Part shown: positions 10,653-22,838 of the stretch, in pieces
Position numbering within the stretch: the stretch's first letter is position 1
Layout of the letters: each line of letters begins with the position of its first letter
The notes under the pieces: model-generated
Databases searched by the model: none
Told to the model about the DNA's origin: nothing
Seen by the model: only the letters and a program-made list of their open reading frames with translations
Position numbers and translations under genes: made by a program
Source of the DNA: Streptomyces sp. RKND-216
GTDB taxonomy: Bacteria; Actinomycetota; Actinomycetes; Streptomycetales; Streptomycetaceae
Assembly: GCF_004795255.1 (NCBI RefSeq)
Contig: NZ_SSBQ01000002.1
Coordinates: forward strand, 3,750,001 to 3,814,000
DNA: 64,000 bases
Direction: 5' to 3'

Positions 10653-12509
10653 GTGACAAAGATGCCCGAGAGGCCGGACGGGTCCCGCATGGCGCGGCTG
10701 CGGCGTGCGGGCGGTGCGCTGTTCTCCGAGGGGTTGCTGCCCGAGGGGGCGACGGGGACCCGCTCGCATCCGGTGTTCCGGATGGCGGTCCGGCTGATTC
10801 GCCGTCCGCTGCTGCCTGCCGTGCGCCTGTGGCGACGGAACATCCAGCTCCGGGTGGTCGCGGCGACGCTGATGATGTCGCTGTGCGTGGTGGTGCTGCT
10901 GGGGATCGTGGTGACCGGCCAGGTCCGGAACGGGTTGCGGGAGGCGAAGGAGCAGGCGGCGCAGAGCCAGGCCGCCGGCGGATTCGCCTTCGCCCAGCAG
11001 GTGGCGGACGCCTCCAGCGGTCGCGGCTTCTCCGAGGGCGGCTCCGACCCGGCGGACGGTCCTGTGGACCAGTCCGCCGGTCCCTGGCTGAACAGCCTGG
11101 CCGAGCAGCTGTCCAGCGGCGGACAGGGCGTCTTCTCCGTGGTCGTGCTCAATTCCGACCCCGACGACTCGCCGCCCTCCTTGGACCAGGGGACTCGTCC
11201 GCTCGGCCCGCGCGCCTCGGACGACGTGGACCCGGTCCGCACCATCCCGGCGGAGCTGCGGAGCACGCTCGACAAGAAGGACGGCGCCTACCAGCAGTTC
11301 GCCCTGGTGCACCGTCCCGGCGGCGCCACCGAGCCCGGTCTGATCATCGGCAAGCGGGTCAGCGACCTGAACGGCAATCCGTACCAGCTCTACTACGTCT
11401 TCCCGTTCGCCCAGGAGCAGGAGACGCTCAACCTGGTCAAAGGCACGCTGATCACCGCCGGGGTGTTCGTGGTCGCGCTGCTCGGCGCCATCGCCTGGCT
11501 GGTCGTACGCCAGGTGGTCACCCCGGTCAGGATGGCCGCGGGCATCTCCGAACGGCTGGCGGCCGGGCGGCTGCGGGAGCGGATGAAGGTCGCCGGCGAG
11601 GACGACATCGCCCGTCTGGGCGAGTCGTTCAACAAGATGGCTCAGAACCTCTACCGCAAGATCCACCAGCTCGAGGAGCTGTCCCGGATGCAGCGGCGGT
11701 TTGTCTCCGACGTGTCGCATGAACTGCGGACGCCGCTGACGACCGTGCGAATGGCCGCGGACGTGATCCACGCCGCGAAGGACGACTTCGACCCGGTCAC
11801 GGCCCGTTCGGCGGAGCTGCTCCTCGGCCAGCTCGACCGTTTCGAGTCGCTGCTGGGCGAACTGCTGGAGATCTCCCGCTTCGACGCGGGCGCCGCGGCG
11901 CTGGAGGCCGGTCCCGTCGACCTGCGGGACGTGGTGTACCGCGTGGTGGACGGCTGCGCGCCGCTCGCCGAACGCACCGGCAGCCTCGTACGGGTCCAGG
12001 GGGACGAGCAGCCGGTGATGGTCGAGGCCGACGGCCGCCGGGTGGAGCGGGTGCTGCGCAACTTGCTGGACAACGCGATAGAGCACGGCGAGGGACGCGA
12101 CGTGGTGATTCGTCTGGCCGCCGGCGGCGGTGCCGCCGCGGTCGCGGTGCGGGACTACGGCATCGGCCTCAAGCCGAGCGAGGTCAACCGGGTGTTCAGC
12201 CGCTTCTGGCGCGCCGACCCCGCCCGCGCCCGCACCACCGGCGGCACCGGGCTGGGGCTGGCGATCGCCCTGGAGGACGCGCGGCTGCACGGCGGCTGGC
12301 TCCAGGCATGGGGTGAGCCGGGGGGCGGTTCGCAGTTCCGTCTCACGCTGCCGCGCACCGCGGGTGATCCGCTGAGCGGCTCGCCGATACCGTTGGAGCC
12401 CGCCGACTCGCGCCGCCGCCGGGGTGCCGAAGGCGTGCTGCCGCCCCGCACGGGGGTGTCCGCGAACGGGCAGGGCGGCCGGGGAGAGGAGACGGAGGAT
12501 GAGAGCTGA
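10653..12509 (+). CDS. mtrB: Two-component sensor histidine kinase MtrB
   Basis: A 618-residue membrane sensor kinase. TM1 is near 68-90 (VVAATLMMSLCVVVLLGIVV), followed by an extracytoplasmic region, TM2 near 265-287, a HAMP linker, and the HisKA box with the phosphorylated His at 356 (SDVSHELRTPLTT). The HATPase region has an N-box (RNLLDNAIEHGEG) and a G-box (GTGLGLAIAL). It phosphorylates MtrA. The GTG at 10653 is used, but an ATG nine bases downstream (10662) has AGGTGA at good spacing and may be the true start. The stop overlaps the lpqB start by 11 nt. Confidence 0.96.
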   Translation: MTKMPERPDGSRMARLRRAGGALFSEGLLPEGATGTRSHPVFRMAVRLIRRPLLPAVRLWRRNIQLRVVAATLMMSLCVVVLLGIVVTGQVRNGLREAKEQAAQSQAAGGFAFAQQVADASSGRGFSEGGSDPADGPVDQSAGPWLNSLAEQLSSGGQGVFSVVVLNSDPDDSPPSLDQGTRPLGPRASDDVDPVRTIPAELRSTLDKKDGAYQQFALVHRPGGATEPGLIIGKRVSDLNGNPYQLYYVFPFAQEQETLNLVKGTLITAGVFVVALLGAIAWLVVRQVVTPVRMAAGISERLAAGRLRERMKVAGEDDIARLGESFNKMAQNLYRKIHQLEELSRMQRRFVSDVSHELRTPLTTVRMAADVIHAAKDDFDPVTARSAELLLGQLDRFESLLGELLEISRFDAGAAALEAGPVDLRDVVYRVVDGCAPLAERTGSLVRVQGDEQPVMVEADGRRVERVLRNLLDNAIEHGEGRDVVIRLAAGGGAAAVAVRDYGIGLKPSEVNRVFSRFWRADPARARTTGGTGLGLAIALEDARLHGGWLQAWGEPGGGSQFRLTLPRTAGDPLSGSPIPLEPADSRRRRGAEGVLPPRTGVSANGQGGRGEETEDES

Positions 12510-14331
12510 CCGACGGCGCTGCAGAGGCGCTGGTGCGCTGCTGTCCGTCGCCTTTCTGCTCTCCGGGTGCGCCTCCATGCCCTCCGGCGGCCCGGTCACC
12601 GCCGTCGAGCCCTCCCAGCGGGCCGAGCAGGAGTCGCGGGTCCGCGTGTACGGCCTCAGCCCGCAGAAGGGGGGAGATCCGCAGGACATCGTGCGCGGGT
12701 TCCTGGAGGCCACGACCAGCGACGAACCCGGCTTCAGCACGGCTCGTGAGTACCTCACCGAGGACGCCGCGAAGGCATGGGATCCGTTCGCCGGGACCAC
12801 GGTGCTCGAGCGGGGACCGGTCACCGAGGGCGGCGTTCCCGACGGCGGGAGAAAGAGCGGCTCCACGGTGGTGGTCACCGGGGAGCGGGCCGCGCGGCTC
12901 GACACCCGGCACGCCTACCGGCCCGACAGCGGCCGGCTCACCGACGCCTTTCACCTGACCGAGGTCGAGGGCGAGGGCTGGCGCATCGACCGGCTCCCCG
13001 ACGGCCTCGTCCTCGGATCGTCCGACTTCGAGCGCATCTACCGCTCCGTGGACATCTACTACTTCGCACGGCTCGGCCCCGGAGCCCCCTCCGTGAACCG
13101 GGGAGAGGACGTTCTGGTGGCCCAGCCGGTGTACGTCCGGTCGCGCATCGAACCCGTCGCCGACACGGTGCGCGCTCTGCTCGAAGGTCCCACCGACTGG
13201 CTCGATCCGGTCGTTCGCACCGCCTTTCCCGACGACACGCTGCTGGCCCGCAGAAACAGCGTGACCGTGCAGGACTCGGGTGCGGTGACCGTGCGGCTCA
13301 ACCGGGCGGGGGCGACGGCCGGCGGCGCCCGGTGCGAACGGATGGCCGCACAGGTGCTCCACAGCGTGCAGTCGCAGGCCTCGTCGAAGGTCACGAGCGT
13401 CGCGCTCCGGGGCCCCGACGGCGAGATCTGCGAACTCGAAGGGGACGAGGCGCGGTTCTACGCGCCCGGCCGGCTGGACGGGACGCTTTCGCCGTACATG
13501 GTGGACGCGGAACACCGGGTCGCCACCATGGACCGGACGTCGAACCGCCCCCGGGTTGTGCCCGGCCTGCTGGGCAGCGGCCGGGTGGAGTTCCGGTCGG
13601 TCGGTGTGAGCCGCGACGAGCGCATGGGCGCGGCCGTCTCCCGGGACGGGCGGGCGCTGTACGTGTCGGCCTCGCTGAAGTCCCCGGGCAAGGAGGAGTC
13701 CGGGGAGCCGGTGCTCGCCAGCCGGGCGGTGCGCGAGGAGGACCGGCTCAGCGCGCCGAGCTGGGACGGGCTGGGGGACCTGTGGATCGCGGACCGCGAT
13801 CCGCGCGACCCGCGGCTGCTCAGGCTCCCCGGCGGTCAGGGGGAGGCCGAGGCCGTCTCGGTGCCGGGCCTCGCCAGGAACGAGCGCATCGAGTCGTTGC
13901 GGATCTCCTCCGACGGGGTGCGGATCGCGCTGAGGATCAGGAACCCCGATGGCACCAGTTCGCTGCAACTCGGCCGCGTGGAGCGGGAGGGGACGCGGGG
14001 GGACTCGTCGGTCACCGTCGCCGCCCTCCAGCGGGTCGCCCCGCAACTCGAGGACGTCGTCGCGATGTCGTGGTCCGGTCCGAGCGAACTCGTCGTGGTG
14101 GGGCGGGAGTCGCGCGGTGTGCAGCAGCTGCAGTACGTCGGCACGGACGGGTCCACGGCGCACCAGCCGCCGCTCCCCGGCATCAACGACGTGGAGAGCG
14201 TCGCGGCCTCGGAGAGCGAGAACATGCCGCTCTTCGCCGAGTCGCAGTACGGCATCGTCCGGCTGACGCCACCGGACGGCGACTGGGAGACCGTCTCGGA
14301 GGACGGCAGCGCACCCGTCTATCCCGGCTGA
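12499..14331 (+). CDS. lpqB: Lipoprotein LpqB
   Basis: A 610-residue secreted lipoprotein with a basic N-terminus, a hydrophobic stretch and a lipobox ending at Cys24 (FLLSGC). The N-terminal part carries a GerMN-type domain and the C-terminal half is a beta-propeller-like region with repeated LxISxDG and VxRDGRALYVS motifs. In mycobacteria and Streptomyces LpqB associates with the extracytoplasmic part of MtrB and modulates MtrA signalling. The ATG lies inside the mtrB 3' end, so translation is coupled to the kinase. Longer in-frame extensions upstream lack a signal sequence and are discarded. Confidence 0.95.
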   Translation: MRADRRRCRGAGALLSVAFLLSGCASMPSGGPVTAVEPSQRAEQESRVRVYGLSPQKGGDPQDIVRGFLEATTSDEPGFSTAREYLTEDAAKAWDPFAGTTVLERGPVTEGGVPDGGRKSGSTVVVTGERAARLDTRHAYRPDSGRLTDAFHLTEVEGEGWRIDRLPDGLVLGSSDFERIYRSVDIYYFARLGPGAPSVNRGEDVLVAQPVYVRSRIEPVADTVRALLEGPTDWLDPVVRTAFPDDTLLARRNSVTVQDSGAVTVRLNRAGATAGGARCERMAAQVLHSVQSQASSKVTSVALRGPDGEICELEGDEARFYAPGRLDGTLSPYMVDAEHRVATMDRTSNRPRVVPGLLGSGRVEFRSVGVSRDERMGAAVSRDGRALYVSASLKSPGKEESGEPVLASRAVREEDRLSAPSWDGLGDLWIADRDPRDPRLLRLPGGQGEAEAVSVPGLARNERIESLRISSDGVRIALRIRNPDGTSSLQLGRVEREGTRGDSSVTVAALQRVAPQLEDVVAMSWSGPSELVVVGRESRGVQQLQYVGTDGSTAHQPPLPGINDVESVAASESENMPLFAESQYGIVRLTPPDGDWETVSEDGSAPVYPG

Positions 14332-14444
14332 CCGGGCCCCCGCGGAGTCGTCCGGTGACGCGGTGTCGCCGCAGCTCGGAGCGTGTGCCGACGGAGTTCT
14401 CCACAGGGGTGGTGGGGGCGTCCGGCCGCTGGGAGACTGGGTTC

Positions 14445-15278
14445 ATGCAGGCCCTGTGGCAGGAGCTGACCGACCTGGTGTTGCCAGGGGGCTGTGCCGG
14501 GTGCGGGGTCTCTCGGGCCTCGCGACGGCTGTGCGCCCGCTGCCGCGCGCTGCTTGGGCGCGCCGTTCCCCGCCCGGTGCGTCCGTCGCCAGTCCCCGAT
14601 GGACTGCCCTCCGTCCACGCGGTGCTGCCATATGCCGACGAGGCCCGGGCCGTGTTGCTCGCGCACAAGGAGCGGGGCGCGCTGCCGCTGGCCGAGCCCC
14701 TCGGCCGTGCCCTGGCGGGCGCCGTACGGGCCGCAGTGGCCGGGAGCGGCGCGTGCCGTCCGGTGCTGCTGGTGCCGGTGCCCTCGGCGCGCCGCTCCGT
14801 CGCCGCACGCGGCCACGACCCGGTGCGACGGGTCGCGTCCGCCGCCGCGGCCGCTCTGCGGCGCGCGGGGGAACCGGCCCGCGTCCTGCCGGTGCTGCGG
14901 CAGCGGCGGAAGGTCGCCGACCAGGCGGGGCTGACGGCCGCGCGCCGCGCTGCGAACCTGTCCGGGGCGCTGGAGACGGCGCCCGGTGCGGCGCGGTTGT
15001 TGTCGCCGCGGGCGCGGTGCCGACCCGGCGGGGTGCAGCCGCTCGTGGTGCTGGTGGACGATCTGATCACCACGGGTGCCTCGCTCGCCGAGGCGTCACG
15101 GGTGGTCACGGAGCGGACCGGAGTCCTCCCGGTAGCTGCCGTGGTCGCCGCCGGCGTACGGAACCACCCCTCGCGGTCCGTCGTTGCCGGTGGGCGGGTG
15201 ATATTCGCCCGATCGGAGGTACGTGTCAGTAAGGGGTGCCGGGCGTCCTCCACCGGAGGTACGTTCGGAGAGGGATGA
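14445..15278 (+). CDS. ComF family phosphoribosyltransferase-like protein
   Basis: A 277-residue ComF/GntX-type protein. The N-terminal zinc ribbon has two Cys pairs (CAGC near 17-20 and CARC near 31-34). The C-terminal type I phosphoribosyltransferase fold has the PRPP loop VVLVDDLITTGASL (about 203-216). In competent bacteria ComF supports DNA uptake; in Streptomyces the homologue lies between lpqB and hpf and its role is unknown. The ATG at 14445 is the first that precedes the zinc ribbon; its ribosome binding site is weak. It lies 113 nt after lpqB and may share its transcript. Confidence 0.9.
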   Translation: MQALWQELTDLVLPGGCAGCGVSRASRRLCARCRALLGRAVPRPVRPSPVPDGLPSVHAVLPYADEARAVLLAHKERGALPLAEPLGRALAGAVRAAVAGSGACRPVLLVPVPSARRSVAARGHDPVRRVASAAAAALRRAGEPARVLPVLRQRRKVADQAGLTAARRAANLSGALETAPGAARLLSPRARCRPGGVQPLVVLVDDLITTGASLAEASRVVTERTGVLPVAAVVAAGVRNHPSRSVVAGGRVIFARSEVRVSKGCRASSTGGTFGEG

Positions 15279-15425
15279 CGATCTTCCGAGTGGGGGAGGA
15301 GGAGGTGAAGTCGCAACCCGACCTTGTGCCGGAGCGTGACCGGCAGCGGCCGTGAACCTCCGGCGTCAGTGCACAAAGGGCGCGCCGCGCTCAGCGCGTA
15401 GCAGCGTCCGGGAACGGAGTTCTGC

Positions 15426-16124
15426 GTGGACATCGTCGTCAAGGGCCGGAAGACAGAGGTGCCGGACCGGTTCCGCAAGCACGTGGCCGAGAAGCTGGAG
15501 AAGATCCAGAAGCTCGACGGCAAGGTGATCAACCTGGATGTCGAGGTCTCGAAGGAGCACAACCCCCGGCAGGCCAACCGTTCCGACAGGGTGGAGATCA
15601 CCCTGCGCACCCGCGGCCCGGTCATTCGCGCCGAGGCTTCGGCCTCTGATCCGTATGCGGCGCTCGACCTTGCCACCGGAAAGCTCGAGGCACGCCTGCG
15701 CAAGCAACACGACAAGCGCCGGGTGCACCGCGGCGGCCACCGCGCACCGATCAGCGTGGCCGCGGCGACGGCGCACCTGGCTGCGGAACTCAACGGGGAG
15801 ATGGATGCCGCTTCCGCGGCGGCGCGCACCTCGGAGGACGACGGGCATTCGAACACCACACGGGTCGGCCCGCTCGAGGTCCAGGGGGAAGGCCCCCTGG
15901 TCGTACGGGAGAAGACCCACGCCGCCGCACCCATGACGCTCGACCAGGCGCTCTACGAAATGGAGCTGGTGGGCCACGACTTCTACCTGTTCGTCGACTC
16001 GGAGACCAAGAACCCCAGCGTCGTCTACCGGCGCCACGGCTACGACTACGGCGTGATCCACCTGGAACAGGATCCGTTCGCCGAGGAGGCTCCGCTCGGA
16101 GCGGGCGGCGCCCTCGGAGGCTGA
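15426..16124 (+). CDS. hpf: Ribosome hibernation promoting factor, long form
   Basis: A 232-residue long HPF. The N-terminal S30AE/HPF domain (1-105; MDIVVKGRKTEVPDRFRKHV) binds the 30S subunit. A variable linker follows, then the C-terminal dimerisation domain (about 168-222; LDQALYEMELVGHDFYLFVD, then VVYRRHGYDYGVIHL) that drives 100S ribosome formation in stationary phase. The start is GTG with GGAG about 7 nt upstream. The 147-nt leader after comF suggests its own promoter. A strong hairpin follows the stop. Confidence 0.95.
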   Translation: MDIVVKGRKTEVPDRFRKHVAEKLEKIQKLDGKVINLDVEVSKEHNPRQANRSDRVEITLRTRGPVIRAEASASDPYAALDLATGKLEARLRKQHDKRRVHRGGHRAPISVAAATAHLAAELNGEMDAASAAARTSEDDGHSNTTRVGPLEVQGEGPLVVREKTHAAAPMTLDQALYEMELVGHDFYLFVDSETKNPSVVYRRHGYDYGVIHLEQDPFAEEAPLGAGGALGG

Positions 16125-16135
16125 CCGACGCCGCG

Positions 16136-16171
16136 GCCCCCGGCCGGGTCACGGGAGACCCGGCCGGGGGC
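16136..16171 (+). terminator. Terminator hairpin after hpf
   Basis: A perfect 14-bp inverted repeat (GCCCCCGGCCGGGT / ACCCGGCCGGGGGC) with an 8-nt loop begins 11 nt after the hpf stop. It lacks a T tract, as is common in Streptomyces. Confidence 0.8.
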
Positions 16172-16287
16172 GCCCCACGCGGTGCCGGGCGGACGCGGGA
16201 CCTGCGGCATGGGAGGATGGCCGGACCGTCAACCGGCGTGTTCTCCAAACGGCGTTGGGGCGGCCGAGCCCGTTGGGGGAGGAATCG

Positions 16288-17052
16288 ATGGCGGACAGCT
16301 TCGGGCCCGCGATGTCCGTGCCGGGCGCACGGCAACCAGCGGGAGCGCCCGACGCGGAAGAGGCTGCGGGCTCGCACGACCCCTCGCGCGAGGAGCCGAT
16401 CCGGGTCCTCGTAGTGGACGACCACGCGTTGTTCCGGCGCGGTCTGGAGATCGTCCTCGCGCAGGAGGAGGACATCGAGGTGGTCGGCGAGGCCGGTGAC
16501 GGTGCCGAAGCCGTGGAGGTGGCCGCCGACCTGCTGCCCGACATTGTGCTGATGGACGTGCGGATGCCCAAGCGCAGCGGCATCGAGGCGTGTACGGCGC
16601 TCAAGGAGGTGGCTCCCAGCGCGAAGATCATCATGCTGACGATCAGCGACGAGGAGGCCGACCTCTACGACGCGATCAAGGCCGGCGCGACGGGCTACCT
16701 GCTCAAGGAGATCTCCACCGACGAGGTCTCCACCGCCATCCGGGCCGTCGCGGACGGGCAGTCCCAAATCAGCCCCTCCATGGCGGCGAAGCTGCTCACC
16801 GAGTTCAAGTCGATGATCCAGCGCACTGACGAGAGCAAGCTGGTACCGGCGCCCCGGCTGACCGACCGCGAGCTGGAGGTCCTCAAACTCGTCGCCACCG
16901 GTAAGAACAACCGCGACATCGCCAAGGAACTCTTCATCAGCGAGAACACGGTGAAGAACCACGTCCGGAACATCCTGGAGAAGCTTCAGCTGCATTCCCG
17001 GATGGAGGCCGTGGTCTACGCGATGCGGGAGAAGATCCTCGAGATCCGCTGA
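16288..17052 (+). CDS. LuxR/NarL-family orphan response regulator
   Basis: A 254-residue protein. A poorly conserved N-terminal extension (1-36) precedes a receiver domain with acidic residues in VVDDH (42-46), Asp90 as likely phosphosite (IVLMDVRMPK) and Lys in YLLKEI. The C-terminal GerE/LuxR helix-turn-helix contains LTDRELEVLKLVATGKNNRD and FISENTVKNHVRNIL. No histidine kinase is adjacent, so it is an orphan. The ATG has GGGGGAGG 5 nt upstream. It occupies the same place between hpf and secA as in other Streptomyces genomes. Confidence 0.94.
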   Translation: MADSFGPAMSVPGARQPAGAPDAEEAAGSHDPSREEPIRVLVVDDHALFRRGLEIVLAQEEDIEVVGEAGDGAEAVEVAADLLPDIVLMDVRMPKRSGIEACTALKEVAPSAKIIMLTISDEEADLYDAIKAGATGYLLKEISTDEVSTAIRAVADGQSQISPSMAAKLLTEFKSMIQRTDESKLVPAPRLTDRELEVLKLVATGKNNRDIAKELFISENTVKNHVRNILEKLQLHSRMEAVVYAMREKILEIR

Positions 17053-17121
17053 GGGCGCCCGAGGCCGGCTGCCCGCGCCCGCCACCCAGCGGCGGGTCCG
17101 GACGCCAGGAGCCCTCCCCCG

Positions 17122-18288
17122 TCAGGAGACCCCCCGCAGCGCCGCCTCCAACGGCCCGCGCAACTCCTCCGGTGCGCACCGCTCCACCCGCACCGCGTCG
17201 CAGCCCACCCACTCCGCGGCCTCCCGCAGCGCCTTCGCCATCGGCTCCACCGCGCTCCGCCCCCGCAGCGACAGCTGCCGTGCGACCAGCGTCGTCCCCT
17301 CCCGCGCCGGGTCGACCCGGCCCCGCAGCTTCCCGCCCGCCAGCAGCGGCATCGCGAAGTAGCCGTGCAGCCTCCTGGGCCGTGGCACGTACGCCTCCAG
17401 GCGGTGGGTGAAGTCGAACATGCGCAGCGTCCGCGGGCGGTCCCAGACGAGCGAGTCGAAGGGGGAGAGCAGCGTGGTGCGGTGCCGGCCGCGCGGCGGG
17501 GAGGCGAGGGCCTGCGGGTCGGCCCAGGCGGGCTTCTGCCAGCCCTGCACCTCCACGGGCACCAGCCCGGTGTCCGGTAGCACGGACGCCACCTGGTCGC
17601 CCGTGAGGCGGTGGTAGTCGGCCAGGTCGGACCGCGTGGCGACGCCCATGGCGCTGCCGGCCTGCGCCACCAGGCGCCGCAGGCACGCGGCGTCGTCCAG
17701 GTCGTCGTGCAGAAGGGCGTCGGGGACCGCGCGGTCGGCAAGGTCGTAGACCCGCTTCCAGCCGCGACGCTCCGTGCAGACCACCTCGCCGGTGTCCAGC
17801 ATCCACTCCACGGCGATCTTGGTCTGCGACCAGTCGAACCACTCGCCGCCGTTCTTACCGCCGCCCAGTTCCGTGGTGGTCAGCGGCCCGTCGGTCTTGA
17901 GGCGGTCGCGCACCGCGGCGCAGGATGCCTCCGTGTCCTCCAGGTGGTGCCAGCGGCGCCCCTTGGCGCGCCGGGCACGCCGGCGGAAGGCGAAGTGCGG
18001 CCATTCCTCGATCGGCAGGATGCAGGCCGCGTGCGACCAGTACTCGAAGGAGTGACCGCCGGTCCAGTACGCGTCCTCCACGCGCTGCCGTCCGACGGCG
18101 CCGAGGCGGGCGTACGGCACCAGCTCGTGCGAACGGGCCAGCACGGAGATGGTGTCGAGCTGCACCGCCCCGAGTCTGCCGAGCACCCCGCGCACGCCGC
18201 CGCGCCGGTCCGGCGCACCCAGCAGGCCCTGGGCGCGCAGCGCGACGCGTCGTGCCTCGTCGGCGGTCAGCGAGAGCTCGGGAGTCAT
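17122..18288 (-). CDS. Winged-helix DNA-binding / YcaQ-like DNA glycosylase family protein
   Basis: A 388-residue protein of the HTH_42 (YcaQ/AlkX) family. Typical blocks are RLGAVQLDTISVLARSHELV (43-62), then RVEDAYWTGGHSFEYWSHAACILPIEEWPH. The QxD element in AVQLDTI matches the motif linked to activity in interstrand-crosslink glycosylases such as AlkZ/YcaQ, so a base-excision role on alkylated DNA is plausible. C-terminal boxes include LLSPFDSLVWDR and LHGYFAMPLL. The ATG is the first residue of the conserved N-terminus. It converges with the response regulator gene. Confidence 0.88.
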   Translation of the reverse strand: MTPELSLTADEARRVALRAQGLLGAPDRRGGVRGVLGRLGAVQLDTISVLARSHELVPYARLGAVGRQRVEDAYWTGGHSFEYWSHAACILPIEEWPHFAFRRRARRAKGRRWHHLEDTEASCAAVRDRLKTDGPLTTTELGGGKNGGEWFDWSQTKIAVEWMLDTGEVVCTERRGWKRVYDLADRAVPDALLHDDLDDAACLRRLVAQAGSAMGVATRSDLADYHRLTGDQVASVLPDTGLVPVEVQGWQKPAWADPQALASPPRGRHRTTLLSPFDSLVWDRPRTLRMFDFTHRLEAYVPRPRRLHGYFAMPLLAGGKLRGRVDPAREGTTLVARQLSLRGRSAVEPMAKALREAAEWVGCDAVRVERCAPEELRGPLEAALRGVS

Positions 18289-18420
18289 GCCGCACACCCT
18301 AGAGCGCCGCACTGACAGCCGGTCCCGTCGCGTGCGGCCGCGGCGAGACACGACAGGGACGCTGCGGCGACCGCGCGGGCAGGCCCCTGCTCCGACCGGT
18401 ACAGGCCGGCTCGGGCGAGC

Positions 18421-19005
18421 TCAGATAGCCGGCTCGTACGGCGTCGCGGAGGCGCGCCCCCAGTCCCCGGGCAGCAGGGCCCCGATCCAGGCGTCCAGCC
18501 GGACGCCGCGGTGCACCAGGCGGCCGCGCTGGAGACCCTCCATGACGAAGCCGACCCGTGCAGCCACCGCGCGGGAGCCCTCGTTGCCCGCCGCGGCGAC
18601 CCATTCCATGCGTTCCACGCCGAGCCCGGTGAAGGCCCAGTCCACGACGGCGCGCGCCGCCTCCGCCGTGTAGCCCCGGCCGCGCTGCTCCTTCGCCGCC
18701 CAGAAGCCCAGTTCGGCCTGGCGTTCGGGGGCGTGCAGCAGTGCGAGCCGCACCAGCCCCATGGAACCCACCAGTGCGCCGTCCTCACGGGTGAAGTAGC
18801 CGAAGTTGTACATCGTGTCGTCGCGCCAGCCGGCGGGGCTGACGCGGGTCACGAACTCGAGCGCGTCCTCCCGGCGGTACGGCGCCGGCACCGGTATCCA
18901 CCGGGCGATCTCCGGGTCCTGGCAGGCGGCGGCGACGGCGTCGACGTCGGCCTCGGTGAACGGGCGCAGTTCGAGGCGCTCGGTGGTGAGGGTGATGGGC
19001 TCCAT
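18421..19005 (-). CDS. GNAT family N-acetyltransferase (RimJ/RimL type)
   Basis: A 194-residue acetyltransferase. It opens with [18 protein letters not shown] and has the acetyl-CoA-binding motif A near 107-125 ([21 protein letters not shown]-x-x-G-x-G/A type) and a C-terminal [17 protein letters not shown] box of the RimJ/RimL subgroup. Substrates of this subgroup are often N-terminal Ser or Ala of ribosomal proteins, but they cannot be assigned here. It diverges from secA, with 177 bp between them. Confidence 0.92.
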   Translation of the reverse strand: MEPITLTTERLELRPFTEADVDAVAAACQDPEIARWIPVPAPYRREDALEFVTRVSPAGWRDDTMYNFGYFTREDGALVGSMGLVRLALLHAPERQAELGFWAAKEQRGRGYTAEAARAVVDWAFTGLGVERMEWVAAAGNEGSRAVAARVGFVMEGLQRGRLVHRGVRLDAWIGALLPGDWGRASATPYEPAI

Positions 19006-19182
19006 GACGGCATTCTCCCGTGCCCGTCCGGCCTGCCGTACCCGGCACGTTCCGGAAGTCCGGCACGTTGGGGGTACAGGGGGCTACGCCCCTGTCTTAC
19101 GATGGCCGGTGCGGCGGGGGACTGCTCCGCCGTGCCCGCGCACCAGACCGTGCCAGGCCCGACCGGCAAGGAGTCACCCTAC

Positions 19183-21996
<2,814 letters not shown>

Positions 21997-22036
21997 ACGG
22001 CCGCGGGCGGTGCTCCTGGCGCGCCCGCCCGCCGAC

Positions 22037-22077
22037 GGGCCGGGCCCGTGCTCCTCAGCGGGGCACGGGCCCGGCCC
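22037..22077. terminator. Bidirectional terminator between secA and the Rv3235-family gene
   Basis: A perfect 15-bp inverted repeat (GGGCCGGGCCCGTGC / GCACGGGCCCGGCCC) with an 11-nt loop lies between two convergent genes. It can serve both strands; there is no T tract. Confidence 0.85.
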
Positions 22078-22085
22078 GCTTCGCG

Positions 22086-22838
22086 TCATCCCAGCTCGAC
22101 CGCAGCACACCGCCAGCGCCGGTCCTCGCCCGCCTCCAGCCGGAACGCCATCGCCCGTTCGCGGCCGCCGGTGCTGATCCGGGCGCTGGCCTCGATCACG
22201 TCGTCCTCCAGGCGCATGCTGCGCACCGATGCCAGCACCGCGGCCCGCCGGTCCGCGCCGTCCGGACGCAGCGGCGCCCGTTCCGCGAGGGCGACGACCT
22301 GGTCGAAGGCCGTCCCGCGGGCGTGGCCCAGCAGGGCGTGCACCGGCCGGCGGCCGCTGAGCACCTCGACCAGCTGCTCGGCGAACCACCGCGACGGGGA
22401 GGGGCGTACGGCTGTCCGCACGCCGCCGCGGGCACCCGGACGCCGGGGGTCCCGCCGTCCGGGCGGGGCGGTACGGGCGGGGGCGCGCCGCCGTGGGCCG
22501 GGCCCGACGGGGGTGCGGGCGCCGGGCGGTGGCGTGCCCGCGGCCCGGCCTGCGGCGGCGCGGTCCCTGGCGTTCCCGGCGGCCCCATCGGCCCCATCGG
22601 CCCCGGTGGCCCCGGTGGCCCCATCGGCCCCATCGGTCCCGGTGTTCCTGGCGTTCCCGGCGGTCCGGGCACCGGGGCCGCCCGGGGAAGCGGAGGGAGC
22701 GGTGGTCGCGGAGCGTGAGGGCGCGGGTGACGACGGGTGCGTCCGCTGCTCGTCGGCGTGCGGCCGCCTCGGCTGCGGCACCGGCGGGCCTGCGGGCTCG
22801 CCGCCGGGTGTGCGCCGCTGGTCACAGGTGCTGGGCAT
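22086..22838 (-). CDS. Rv3235-family protein with collagen-like Gly-x-y tract
   Basis: A 250-residue protein. The N-terminal two-thirds are Pro/Gly/Ala/Arg-rich and predicted disordered, and include seven consecutive Gly-x-y triplets at about 67-88 (GTDGADGATGATGADGADG). The C-terminal ~100 residues form the conserved domain (SRWFAEQLVEVLSGRRPVHAL ... RWRCAAVEL) of the Rv3235 family, found next to secA in actinobacteria. Function unknown; the position suggests a link with secretion. The ATG has GGGGGAG upstream. It converges with secA. Confidence 0.87.
   Translation of the reverse strand: MPSTCDQRRTPGGEPAGPPVPQPRRPHADEQRTHPSSPAPSRSATTAPSASPGGPGARTAGNARNTGTDGADGATGATGADGADGAAGNARDRAAAGRAAGTPPPGARTPVGPGPRRRAPARTAPPGRRDPRRPGARGGVRTAVRPSPSRWFAEQLVEVLSGRRPVHALLGHARGTAFDQVVALAERAPLRPDGADRRAAVLASVRSMRLEDDVIEASARISTGGRERAMAFRLEAGEDRRWRCAAVELG
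22575..22640. repeat. 9-bp-based collagen-like DNA repeat
   Basis: Tandem units GGCCCCATC and GGCCCCGGT (plus-strand reading) encode the Gly-Ala-Asp / Gly-Ala-Thr triplets of the Rv3235-family protein. A candidate for length variation between strains. Confidence 0.75.

Noticed and set aside
16288-17052. Possible pairing of the LuxR-type regulator with MtrB as a two-component pair
   Set aside because: MtrB already has its cognate OmpR-type partner MtrA and no kinase gene adjoins this regulator; it is better described as an orphan.
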